This document shows positions 46,572-53,991 of a DNA stretch of 64,000 nucleotides, piece after piece; positions within the stretch are counted from its first letter, which is position 1, and every line of letters begins with the position of its first letter. Source of the DNA: Nitrospirota bacterium (GTDB lineage Bacteria; Nitrospirota; Thermodesulfovibrionia; Thermodesulfovibrionales; UBA9159); NCBI GenBank assembly GCA_023475105.1, contig JAMCWJ010000094.1:1-64000 (forward strand), in the 5' to 3' direction. Made by a program: the position numbers and the translations under genes. Under the pieces are notes generated by a model that saw only the letters and a list, made by a program, of their open reading frames with translations, searched no databases and was not told the origin of the DNA.

Positions 46572-46708
46572 TCATGACCGTATGGTGTTGCAAAGCACTC
46601 AGAATATCCTTCAACTTTCTGGATTGCTCTGACAAGCTCAGTCTTTTTCAGCTTTCCAGCTTCAATCCCTTTCCTTTTTGCAATTTCTCTTATTTCCAAC
46701 ATTTTCAT
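46520..46708 (-). CDS. Small SAP/Rho-N-domain protein with cysteines
   Basis: The 62-residue protein begins with a Rho N-terminal/SAP-like helix pair (LEIREIAKRKGIEAGKLKKT, then ELVRAIQ), a nucleic-acid-binding motif. The C-terminal half has four cysteines (ECFATPYGHECNQPHCLWRE and a final C). The family is widespread as short proteins of unknown role. Its ATG overlaps the stop of the tandem universal stress protein (4 bases), so the pair is translationally coupled. Confidence 0.75.
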   Translation of the reverse strand: MKMLEIREIAKRKGIEAGKLKKTELVRAIQKVEGYSECFATPYGHECNQPHCLWREDCMKGV

Positions 46709-47577
46709 CCCGTTACACCTCTCTCTCTTTCGGTTTGCTTCGCCTTGACAACCAGAACAGCGCAGGCCGCATGGCCAATGACCCTTTCCGTTGTGCTTCC
46801 CATGAGGAATCTTCGTAAGCCCGTTTCCCCGTACGTTCCCATAACTATCAAGTCGACAGCCCTGCCTCCTGTTGTCTCGACGATAACATCGGCAGGCTTG
46901 CCGACAGGTGTCAACGCTTCTACCGGGATGCCGTCCTCTTGTGCCATTTCAACGAATCTGCCGACATTGGCCTTTGCTTTTTCCAGTTCTATGTCCAGGT
47001 TTGCAACAGAAACCGCAATGACAGTGCTTCCACAGCGTTTCGCAATTCCGAGCGCCTCCGAGGCTGCTGCTATGCTGTGCTCTGAACCATCCGTAGCAAC
47101 AAGCAGCTTTCTGTACTCAATCCTTGCAGCCCTCGGAACAACTAAAACCTTGCAGGTCGCATGACCTATCACTTTTGCAGTCACGCTGCCCATCAACACC
47201 TTCATCAGTCCCGTTCGACCGCGTCTCCCTATGATTATCATATCAACCACTTTCTCGGCGGCCGCATCCACTATGGCCCGATAAGGATCATCTCCATGAA
47301 GAAGCGTGGTCTGGCAGTACAATCCCTCTTGAGATACTCTCCTTTTTAAAGATTCAAGGTATCCTATTGCTTCTTCCTCTTCTTTCTGAAAAACATTGGC
47401 GCCGATAGTCTCATATTCGGGGTTTGTTTCCATGACCGAAACGATATGCAGGCTGCTCGAACACTTTTTTGCTAAGTTTATTGCCTCTCTTATCGCCCCT
47501 TCGCTAAATTCCGACCGGTCCGTTGCTATGAGTACTTTATCGACTCTTGATATAGGACAAAGCTGTGCTGAGCCCAT
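46705..47577 (-). CDS. Tandem universal stress protein (two UspA domains)
   Basis: The 290-residue protein has two UspA domains (about 10-150 and 152-290). Both carry the ATP-binding glycine motif: GRRGRTGLMKVLMGSVTAKV and GTYGETGLRRFLMGSTTERV, and each begins VLIATDRSEFS or LLVATDGSEHS. Tandem Usp proteins support survival under starvation or oxidative stress. ATG 47577 has AAAGGAG upstream; it overlaps the next gene. Confidence 0.9.
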   Translation of the reverse strand: MGSAQLCPISRVDKVLIATDRSEFSEGAIREAINLAKKCSSSLHIVSVMETNPEYETIGANVFQKEEEEAIGYLESLKRRVSQEGLYCQTTLLHGDDPYRAIVDAAAEKVVDMIIIGRRGRTGLMKVLMGSVTAKVIGHATCKVLVVPRAARIEYRKLLVATDGSEHSIAAASEALGIAKRCGSTVIAVSVANLDIELEKAKANVGRFVEMAQEDGIPVEALTPVGKPADVIVETTGGRAVDLIVMGTYGETGLRRFLMGSTTERVIGHAACAVLVVKAKQTERERGVTG

Positions 47578-47629
47578 GAATTCTCCTTTCTTGAATGATC
47601 TGTCACATAAAGCTTTGCATGAATAATAT

Positions 47630-47758
47630 TCATATCGGCGCCTCCTGAAACTTCTTGAACTTATTCCCCTGGACACCACATATAGGGCACCTGCCGGAGT
47701 CTTCCCAACAACAGTATGAGCCGGGTTCTGTTTTGGTGACGAGATCGTTACTTATCAT
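47630..47758 (-). CDS. Rubredoxin-like zinc-ribbon peptide
   Basis: A 42-residue frame with cysteines CCW and RCPICGVQGNKFKKF, the two CxxC-like knuckles of a small rubredoxin/zinc ribbon. GGAGGAAAGAAGGAGAC precedes the ATG. It lies 52 bases upstream of the universal stress protein gene on the same strand and probably heads that operon. The role is unknown; similar short ribbons occur beside stress proteins and rubrerythrins. Confidence 0.65.
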   Translation of the reverse strand: MISNDLVTKTEPGSYCCWEDSGRCPICGVQGNKFKKFQEAPI

Positions 47759-47981
47759 TGTCTCCTTTCTTCCTCCTTGTCATGTCTTTACAGCATAAGC
47801 TTGCTCCGAGCAGAGCGCCTGTGGCATAGCTGATGAAGAGACTGACAAGTGACTTCCTGAGCTCTTCTGGAAAGAATAAAAAAAGCGCGGCGCCGGCTAC
47901 GGGCAGTGCACTTCCGGCGACCGGCAATAATGATCCATACGAGAAGCACGCCATTTGTGAGTGCCTAAGAAGTATGTCCAT
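47748..47981 (-). pseudogene. ZIP-family metal transporter fragment
   Basis: The frame contains one recognisable ZIP piece: GAALFLFFPEELRKSLVSLF followed by SYATGALLGAS, corresponding to helices 1-2 of ZIP transporters. The rest of the protein, including the metal-binding helices, is absent and the frame stops after a basic tail. A fragment of a second metal-transport family (CDF) lies 1.2 kb away. Confidence 0.5.
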
Positions 47982-47987
47982 CTTTCA

Positions 47988-48443
47988 TTATCTTCTCCAT
48001 CCGGCCCAGACGGGAAAACCATTCTCGTCTCTGAGTTTCAGTCTTTCGTCGCCTTTCTTCACTTCGGCAGCGATGATCACCGGTCTTCCATCGAAAGTTA
48101 CCCTTGAACCCTTGATCTCGATTTTGTCCTTAGGCTCGATCTTCACATCCTGGTTCTCAATATACCATCCGGGCCCCAAATGCACGGATACCGTAGACTT
48201 TGCCGTCCTAACCATGAGGTGGATACCGTAGTACATGCCTTTCATCGGCGTTATTTTATCTACGCTCACCACCTCACCGCTGATAGTTTCAACGGTTTTG
48301 GGATCAAACATTCTGGAGTATTGGGTGCCAGGCCCCCAGCCTCCACTGCCTTTCCATTTCATTCCTCTCTGTGCATAGGAATCGGTAACAAAAAGAAGGC
48401 CGAATGCAACCATAATTACCATCGCTGCAAAATACTTCTTCAC
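47988..48443 (-). CDS. Secreted small protein with OB-fold-like barrel, function unknown
   Basis: The 151-residue protein has a signal peptide (cut near SYAQ, about residue 25) and a beta-rich domain: ETISGEVVSVDKITPMKGM, VSVHLGPGWYIENQ, and IEIKGSRVTFDGRPVIIAAEV. This resembles periplasmic OB-fold/DNA-binding-like proteins annotated without known function. GTG 48443 has AAAGGAGGACAGC upstream. The final eight residues are Trp/Arg-rich. Confidence 0.7.
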   Translation of the reverse strand: MKKYFAAMVIMVAFGLLFVTDSYAQRGMKWKGSGGWGPGTQYSRMFDPKTVETISGEVVSVDKITPMKGMYYGIHLMVRTAKSTVSVHLGPGWYIENQDVKIEPKDKIEIKGSRVTFDGRPVIIAAEVKKGDERLKLRDENGFPVWAGWRR

Positions 48444-48695
48444 GCTGTCCTCCTTTCCATGTCTTTTTCCGGTTATTCGAATCCAATCGACTGATATGAG
48501 AATGAGCTGCTCTAAATTTACAATTATCACATATCGCCGTTAATGTCAATGAAGTTCGGTTAATCAATCGGGCTTAATCAATCCAGGCCTGATCAAAAAG
48601 CAAGCATCCTCTTCAAAGCAGCCGGCAGGCGCCACTGCGGCAGGACTTGGGCTGAAGGAAGACCGGATGAAGGAGCAACTTTTTATTTTACGCTG

Positions 48696-48719
48696 CCGGG
48701 AAAAGAAGAGTAATCCCGG
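48696..48719. terminator. Hairpin between the ATPase gene and upstream region
   Basis: CCGGGA (48696-48701) pairs with TCCCGG (48714-48719). On the plus strand it is followed by TTTTCTTC; on the minus strand, downstream of the ATPase stop, a run of A/T follows more loosely. Probably a weak terminator for the ATPase gene. Confidence 0.35.
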
Positions 48720-48731
48720 TTTTCTTCTTTT

Positions 48732-51254
48732 TCAAAATTGGACTCTTTTGTAAAATACCTTTTTTGCCGCTTCAGCTGCAGCGATATAGGTCCCCACAAT
48801 GACTCCCATAAGAACAAGAAAAGAGATTGGTAATGGGGTGAATCCAAAGAGCCTTTCTCCCATTGGAAGGAAAGGCAAAATCAGCGCAACGCCGACGATC
48901 AGCAGTGTCGCTATGAACAGGGATTTCCCGGGTCTGCTTTTGAAGAAGGGGCCCCTTGTGCGAACGACGAGCACCACCAGCGATGCCGAGATGACAGACT
49001 CCACAAACCAGCCGGTCCTGAATTCCTCCGGAGAGGCATGGAGAAGAAATAACAATACGCCGAAAGTGAGATAGTCGAAGATGGAACTTAAGAGACCGAA
49101 GGTCATCATAAAGTTCCGAATAAATCTCATGTTCCACCGTCGCGGGCTCTCAACCAGCTCTTTGTCCACATTGTCTGCGGCAATGGCCATCTCAGGAAAA
49201 TCCGTCATTAAATTGGTAAGCAGGATCTGCTTGGGCAGGAGAGGAAGAAAAGGAAGAAAAAGAGAGGCCCCTGCCATGCTGAACATATTGCCGAAATTGG
49301 CGCTTGTCGCCATGAATACGTACTTGAGGGTATTGGCAAAGGTCATCCTCCCTTCCCGTACTCCCTGCGCAAGGACTCCAAGGTCTTTTTCGAGCAGCAC
49401 AATATCAGCCGCATCCTTGGCAACATCAACAGCGCTATCTACGGATATGCCTACATCGGCAGTATGGAGGGCCGATGCGTCGTTTATGCCGTCTCCCATA
49501 TAACCAACGACGTTCTTTGCCTTTTTCAAGGCAAGGATGATACGTTCTTTCTGATTGGGTTCGAACTCTGCGAAAACATTCACTTCATTTACCTTTTTAA
49601 GCAACGCCTCATCGCTCATCAGCCGGAGATCCGGACCCGTGAGGATTCCTGAGTCCAATAGCCCAACCTGTTGTCCGACATGGGCAGCGACCAGACGATT
49701 ATCCCCGGTGATTATTTTCAGTGAAACGCCGAGGCGTTTGAGGTCGGCTATGGTCTCGGCAATGCTTGCTTTGACAGGATCGAAAAGCACAAGGAATCCT
49801 AAGAACGTCATGCCGGCTTCGTGGTCTTTCGTGATACGCGAGGTAGTGCCCAGGTCCCGGTACGCAATCCCCATTGTGCGAAAGCCCTGGCTGCTAAATT
49901 CTTCAAAATGGGATTGCACCTTCTCCTTTATTGCAGCGATATCCACAACCGTCCCGCCGGAAGTTTCTGCTGTTGAACAGACGGCGAGTACATTCTGTAA
50001 CGCTCCTTTCGTGATCATAAAATGTGTGTTGCCATGAGAGGCCAGGATGCTTAACCGTTTGCGAACAAAATCGTAAGGCTCTTCGTCAAGCTTCTGGTAG
50101 CCCGAGACATCAAACGTCCGATAGGTGCGTATTGCTTCATCAATCGGGTTTGTAAACCCCGTTTCGTAAAAAGAATTGAGATAGGCATAGAGCAGGACTT
50201 TTTCGCTTTCAGCGCCCTCGATGTCAAGAGTGGAGCGGACGTGCACCACCCCTTCGGTCAGAGTGCCGGTTTTATCAGAGCACAGGACGTTCATACTGCC
50301 GAAGTTCTCGATAGAGGCGAGGCGTTTCACGATTACCTTCTTGAGCGCCATGCCTTTTGCGCCGTGGGCAAGGTTGACCATGATAATGGCCGGCAAAAGT
50401 TGCGGGGTCAATCCGACGGCGAGTGCCAGCGCAAAAAGAAATGAGTCCAGGACAGGGCGGGCCAGGTATACGTTGAAGGCAAAAATGGCAATTACCAGCA
50501 GTAGCGTCACTTCCATAAGGAGGTAGCCGAATTGCCTCACCCCGCGCTCAAATTCCGTCTCCGGAGGTCTGAGCGCAAGCTGTTCAGAGACCTTGCCGAA
50601 TTCGGTTTCCCTTCCTGTATGTACCACCACTGCGCTTGCGCTGCCGCTGACCACGTGCGTTCCCATAAAAAGAGTGTTGGTTCTTTGGGCGAGCGGAGTT
50701 TCCTCCGGCAGTACCCCGGGTATTTTATCTTGAGGGTAGGTCTCGCCTGTCAGAGACGCCTCATCCACAAAGAGATTTTTCGATTCGAGGACCAGACAGT
50801 CTCCCGGAATGACATCACCGGCGTTGAATGTGACGACATCTCCAGGCACTATCTCATCAACGGGAATATCCTGCAGAACGTCATCGCGCATGACCGCAGC
50901 CTTGATCTGTACGATCGACAGCAACTTGTCGATTGCATTCGTCGCCCCTCTTTCCTGCCAGAAGCCGAGGAGCCCGCTTACGAGAACAATTGCAGAGATG
51001 ATAACGGCGTCCACAGGGTTGCGGAGGAAAAATGACAACACTGAGGCAAATATCAGGATCAGGATGATCGGGCTTTTGAATTGAGAAAGGAGGAGAGAGA
51101 GTGCATTCGCTCTCTTCTTGGGCTTGAGGAGATTGGCCCCATACTGCGTGAGGCGCCGGTGGGCCTCTTCGCTCGTCAATCCCTGAGCGGTTGCCTGTAA
51201 CTGCTGAAGAAGTTCAGCAGCGGGAATGCTCCAAAAGGACTGTTGATTATCCAA
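48732..51254 (-). CDS. mgtA: P-type Mg2+-transporting ATPase (MgtA/MgtB type)
   Basis: The 840-residue P3B-type ATPase has the phosphorylation motif CSDKTGTLTEG, the TGET of the actuator domain in ASLTGETYPQ, and GDGINDASALH at the hinge. About ten membrane helices frame these. MgtA imports Mg2+ and is induced at low Mg2+ in enterics; this copy has no visible riboswitch-length leader, only about 80 bases with a TATAGT-like box. It sits in the stress-gene island. Confidence 0.9.
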   Translation of the reverse strand: MDNQQSFWSIPAAELLQQLQATAQGLTSEEAHRRLTQYGANLLKPKKRANALSLLLSQFKSPIILILIFASVLSFFLRNPVDAVIISAIVLVSGLLGFWQERGATNAIDKLLSIVQIKAAVMRDDVLQDIPVDEIVPGDVVTFNAGDVIPGDCLVLESKNLFVDEASLTGETYPQDKIPGVLPEETPLAQRTNTLFMGTHVVSGSASAVVVHTGRETEFGKVSEQLALRPPETEFERGVRQFGYLLMEVTLLLVIAIFAFNVYLARPVLDSFLFALALAVGLTPQLLPAIIMVNLAHGAKGMALKKVIVKRLASIENFGSMNVLCSDKTGTLTEGVVHVRSTLDIEGAESEKVLLYAYLNSFYETGFTNPIDEAIRTYRTFDVSGYQKLDEEPYDFVRKRLSILASHGNTHFMITKGALQNVLAVCSTAETSGGTVVDIAAIKEKVQSHFEEFSSQGFRTMGIAYRDLGTTSRITKDHEAGMTFLGFLVLFDPVKASIAETIADLKRLGVSLKIITGDNRLVAAHVGQQVGLLDSGILTGPDLRLMSDEALLKKVNEVNVFAEFEPNQKERIILALKKAKNVVGYMGDGINDASALHTADVGISVDSAVDVAKDAADIVLLEKDLGVLAQGVREGRMTFANTLKYVFMATSANFGNMFSMAGASLFLPFLPLLPKQILLTNLMTDFPEMAIAADNVDKELVESPRRWNMRFIRNFMMTFGLLSSIFDYLTFGVLLFLLHASPEEFRTGWFVESVISASLVVLVVRTRGPFFKSRPGKSLFIATLLIVGVALILPFLPMGERLFGFTPLPISFLVLMGVIVGTYIAAAEAAKKVFYKRVQF

Positions 51255-51333
51255 GGTTATGTTTCACCCGGCACTGAACAAACAACAACACTATAAACCC
51301 TTTCTGATTAATTTTCACCTTTTTAATGGGACT

Positions 51334-51523
51334 TTAAACTCCAGCTTTCGGTAATGTCCGCCGCGCGGTCCGCGTCGTTTCATTTGGGAGACTCATCTTC
51401 CCGCCCCCAAGCAGCAGCCCAAACGTCACCAGCGGCGGCAATAACGCCACCTCCACCATCACGCCGATCAACGTCGCCGACACACCCGTCGCAAACGCCA
51501 GCGCGGCGGCGCAGCCCGACGCC
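51334..51523 (-). pseudogene. C-terminal fragment of a DUF389 membrane protein
   Basis: In a frame different from its neighbour, the sequence reads AAALAFATGVSATLIGVMVE, then VALLPPLVTFGLLLGGG and a short tail to a stop at 51334. This is the last membrane hairpin of DUF389 (TIGR00341-type) proteins. There is no start; the fragment joins directly to the end of a glycogen phosphorylase fragment near 51523. Confidence 0.6.
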
Positions 51524-51791
51524 TGGCCTGCACGAGGTCATCTACCTTCTTGCGGAAGGCGGGATCGGCTGACACGCGCTGGAGCCGGTCACGGGAGACC
51601 GTCTGCAGGACGGCCCAGGGGTTGTACGTGAGATCCCACAGCGCGGGATCAAGCCGCCGCCATACTTCGTCGGCAGCGTGATTCCATGACCAGCGCATAT
51701 CCGGGGCGAGTTCGGCCAGGGAATCGAATCCCTCGATGTCCGTCGGCAAAGGACTGTAGACCGGCTTGCTGACAGGTGTCTGTTTGTTCAT
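51524..51791 (-). pseudogene. N-terminal fragment of alpha-glucan (glycogen) phosphorylase
   Basis: From the ATG at 51791 (site AAAGGAG) about 89 residues match the start of bacterial DUF3417-type alpha-glucan phosphorylases: LAELAPDMRWSWNHAADEVW, WDLTYNPWAVLQTVS, then ADPAFRKKVDDLV. The full enzyme has about 700-850 residues; homology ends abruptly at the DUF389 fragment and the frame closes at 51468. The signal for translation is intact, so a useless peptide may still be made. Confidence 0.7.
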
Positions 51792-51818
51792 AGTTTCTCC
51801 TTTACCCGCCGGGCAGTT

Positions 51819-52286
51819 TTACTGCCCCTCGTGCAAAGGTCCCGGCTCTTTTTTCACCAGGAGAACCGAACAGGGCATCTTACGAATAATCTCTTCGTTG
51901 CTTCGTCCGAAAAGGAAGTGCTCCAGATGCCCCTCCTCATGGGCGAGCATGACGACGAGATCTATCTTTTCGTCCCTGACTGTTTTGAAGATTTCCTTCT
52001 CAGGATCACCTTCTTTAACCAATTCCTTTATGGACATTCCCTTCTTTTTCTCCGAGTTTATCATTGTGTGAAGTTCTTCCCTCGACTCCTTCAAAAGCTT
52101 CTTGTACTCCACATGCAGTGAAGGCATGGGAAGGTTCCACCCCCCAAAAGTGAAAGGGTCATGAACCACATGGATAACATAAAGTTCCGCTCCATATTTC
52201 CTGGAGAGCGAAACTCCATAATGAACAGCTTTTCTGCAGTATTGAGTGTCCCTGCTCACAACGAGAATCCGTTTAACATCTTCCAT
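51819..52286 (-). CDS. Universal stress protein (single UspA domain)
   Basis: The 155-residue protein begins KRILVVSRDTQYCRKAVHYG and ends with the GRSNEEIIRKMPCSVLLVK segment of UspA. The usual G-x-x-G-x-x-x-x-G ATP loop is partly changed (FLFGRSNEE), so ATP binding is doubtful. AAGGAGGTCAGTC precedes the ATG at 52286. It is the last gene of the local minus-strand run. Confidence 0.85.
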   Translation of the reverse strand: MEDVKRILVVSRDTQYCRKAVHYGVSLSRKYGAELYVIHVVHDPFTFGGWNLPMPSLHVEYKKLLKESREELHTMINSEKKKGMSIKELVKEGDPEKEIFKTVRDEKIDLVVMLAHEEGHLEHFLFGRSNEEIIRKMPCSVLLVKKEPGPLHEGQ

Positions 52287-52405
52287 GACTGACCTCCTTA
52301 TAGTTGAAGCGATTTCCTTTTGGTTCTTCTCCTTTGCTTTCAACAAAGGAGTTTCTCAAAGATCTTCCGTAAATGAAACCCGCAGATCGCAGGCGTAATG
52401 GCCCG

Positions 52406-52798
52406 CTACTTCTGAAAGTACTTCCGGACTTTCGCCGCAATCTGACGGTCCGTCATCTTGTCGACTGTCTCAACACCTACGATTCGTCCTCCGAGATTGT
52501 TTCTTTTAAGACGTTTCTTGAGCTCGCCCTTTGCGTCGCCAGGACCGAATATCAGAATAGATTCTGCATTACGAATACTCGCAACTACCGCATCGTAGTA
52601 AATGTTGAGGTGTCCCGTTAACGTTCTCCGGCGGCTGTCACTTGCCGGTACCTGCAGCGGGTCATAGGACCCCTTAAGAGGGGAATCACCGGAACGGCGG
52701 GGCTGCTTTTCGGCCTGCGATATTACCAGTGCTGTCTCTTCTCCTTTTTCCGTAATAAGCCCGGCTTCAAGAGCTTCCTGCAGTGTTTGCTCTGTCAT
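52406..52798 (-). CDS. Small protein with eRF1 domain 3-like fold
   Basis: The 130-residue protein ends with LTGHLNIYYDAVVASIRNAE, then ILIFGPGDAKGELKKRLKR and VETVDKMTDRQIAAKVRKYF, the pattern of the eRF1/Pelota domain 3 relatives found in bacterial release-factor-like (baeRF) proteins. The N-terminal domains of those proteins are absent, and the first 50 residues are low-complexity and charged. A role in ribosome rescue or stress is possible but unproven. Its start overlaps the CsbD remnant by 4 bases. Confidence 0.65.
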   Translation of the reverse strand: MTEQTLQEALEAGLITEKGEETALVISQAEKQPRRSGDSPLKGSYDPLQVPASDSRRRTLTGHLNIYYDAVVASIRNAESILIFGPGDAKGELKKRLKRNNLGGRIVGVETVDKMTDRQIAAKVRKYFQK

Positions 52799-53079
52799 TT
52801 AACATGGTCCCCTTCTTGTGGAGACTCGTCTATCAAGGTATCGAGCACTACATCAAATACATTTTCTCCCCTTGCTTTCATGTCGCTGAGGAATAGCTTT
52901 ATTTCTTCCTCAGCTTGCTCTCTCGTGTACCCGTATTTTTCTTGCAGGAGGCCCGGTAGCTGATCCAGTCTCCCATCGACCGTATCAAGCAAGGTCCTTG
53001 CCAGTGAGCACTCCCCATCGCTGTTTTACTGCATCTCCTAATGTTTCAACTTGTCCTGCAGCACGCCTTCATTCATCAT
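52795..53079 (-). pseudogene. CsbD-family stress protein gene with two frameshifts
   Basis: Reading from ATG 53079, the frame gives MMNEGVLQDKLKH then a stop. One frame over it continues GDAVKQRWGVLTGKDL, and a further shift leads to LDTVDGRLDQLPGLLQEKYG, then YTREQAEEEIKLF. Joined, these form a standard CsbD protein plus a C-terminal extension. Two shifts in 285 bases indicate decay, although sequencing error cannot be ruled out. The last part remains open to 52795, with a TTG at 52992 that could start a 65-residue peptide. Confidence 0.65.
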
Positions 53080-53143
53080 TTTATCTCTCCATTTATGAAC
53101 CCTCTTTACAGAATGCCCAGCGGCTTGTCGCGTAGAAGCATCA

Positions 53144-53476
53144 CTATTTCTTTTCTATCCTCAGGAGGCTCTTCACGGATTTCACACCCCTGATTTCCTT
53201 GATCTTTCCAATAAGCCGTTCCTCGGTATTTCTGTTGTTCACAAAACCCTGGAGAACAACATCTCCCTGTGTTGTCGTGACATCGATCTTGAAATAATGA
53301 GCATCCGGGTCTTTAACGATTACCGCATTAACTTTTGTAGTGATCGTCGAGTCGTCGATATATTCACCCGTTGTTTCTCCCTTCATTGTGGCGCAGCCGG
53401 AAAACAAGGCTACTCCGAAAACCAATAATACTGTCATAAAAATAACCTTCTGGCTTAAGCCCCTACTCTTAGTCAT
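53144..53476 (-). CDS. BON-domain lipoprotein
   Basis: The 110-residue protein has a lipobox (ALFSGC, Cys about 28) and one BON domain (about 38-108): DDSTITTKVNAVIVKDPDA, FKIDVTTTQGDVVLQGFV, EERLIGKIKEIRGVKSVKS. BON lipoproteins (OsmY/YraP type) bind phospholipid and stabilise the envelope under stress. AAAGGAGGAG precedes the ATG. Confidence 0.9.
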   Translation of the reverse strand: MTKSRGLSQKVIFMTVLLVFGVALFSGCATMKGETTGEYIDDSTITTKVNAVIVKDPDAHYFKIDVTTTQGDVVLQGFVNNRNTEERLIGKIKEIRGVKSVKSLLRIEKK

Positions 53477-53534
53477 TTCTCTCCTCCTTTCTTGAGATGT
53501 GCAATCATCCGATAAGGCTTTAACTTTCTTACCG

Positions 53535-53684
53535 TCAGAATGGTTTGCGCCCCTGAATGATCCTGATCAGCACAACAACGATTGCGATAACTAGCAGGAC
53601 ATGAATGAACCCGCCAATCGTGTAACCGCTCACCAGCCCCAACAGCCAGAGTATCACGAGTACTACAAAAATCGTCCAAAGCAT
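53535..53684 (-). CDS. lmo0937-type small membrane peptide
   Basis: A 49-residue peptide, mostly two hydrophobic helices: LWTIFVVLVILWLLGLVSGY, a Gly turn, then FIHVLLVIAIVVVLIRIIQG. The pattern matches the short lmo0937/DUF5670 family, often encoded beside BON and CsbD proteins in stress clusters. ATG 53684 has AAGGAGGG upstream; ATG 53688, four bases away, is in another frame and gives no sensible product. The 307-base gap from here to 53991 holds this gene's control region, an A+T-rich tract and a weak plus-strand promoter. Confidence 0.8.
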   Translation of the reverse strand: MLWTIFVVLVILWLLGLVSGYTIGGFIHVLLVIAIVVVLIRIIQGRKPF

Positions 53685-53875
53685 TCATTCCCTCCTTCCG
53701 GCAACAAGGGTGCCTGTTTGTATCATGTCATTAATTAAATTGTATCCTCTTTTGAGGTGATGTCAAAATCAGGACTTTCTCGCCGGACAATTTTCAAAGA
53801 CAGTTAAATTGACTCAAACTTTCAACCGCAAGGGATTATACTTCAAATGCAGTCTTTTGATAGCTTGACAGTCGT

Positions 53876-53904
53876 TTGACGTGTACACCCTTGTGTGATA
53901 CCTT
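53876..53904 (+). promoter_or_regulatory. Weak promoter candidate before the AsmA gene
   Basis: TTGACG (53876-53881), 17-base spacer, TACCTT (53899-53904). An overlapping TTGACA (53865-53870) has no -10 partner at the right distance. Confidence 0.3.
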
Positions 53905-53991
53905 AAAATCAAGATTTACAAATTCAATGGAGGCTCAACTGCGCAGGGAGGGCCAGAACTTTTTGTGGCCGGACAGTATGGTATTCCTCTC

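Noticed and set aside
51354..51572. Pro/Ser-rich plus-strand frame
   Set aside because: It is antisense to the DUF389 and phosphorylase fragments and has low-complexity composition.
53473..53688. 71-residue minus-strand frame starting four bases before the lmo0937-type gene
   Set aside because: The overlapping frame from ATG 53684 gives a clear two-helix membrane peptide of a known family; this one gives no sensible protein.
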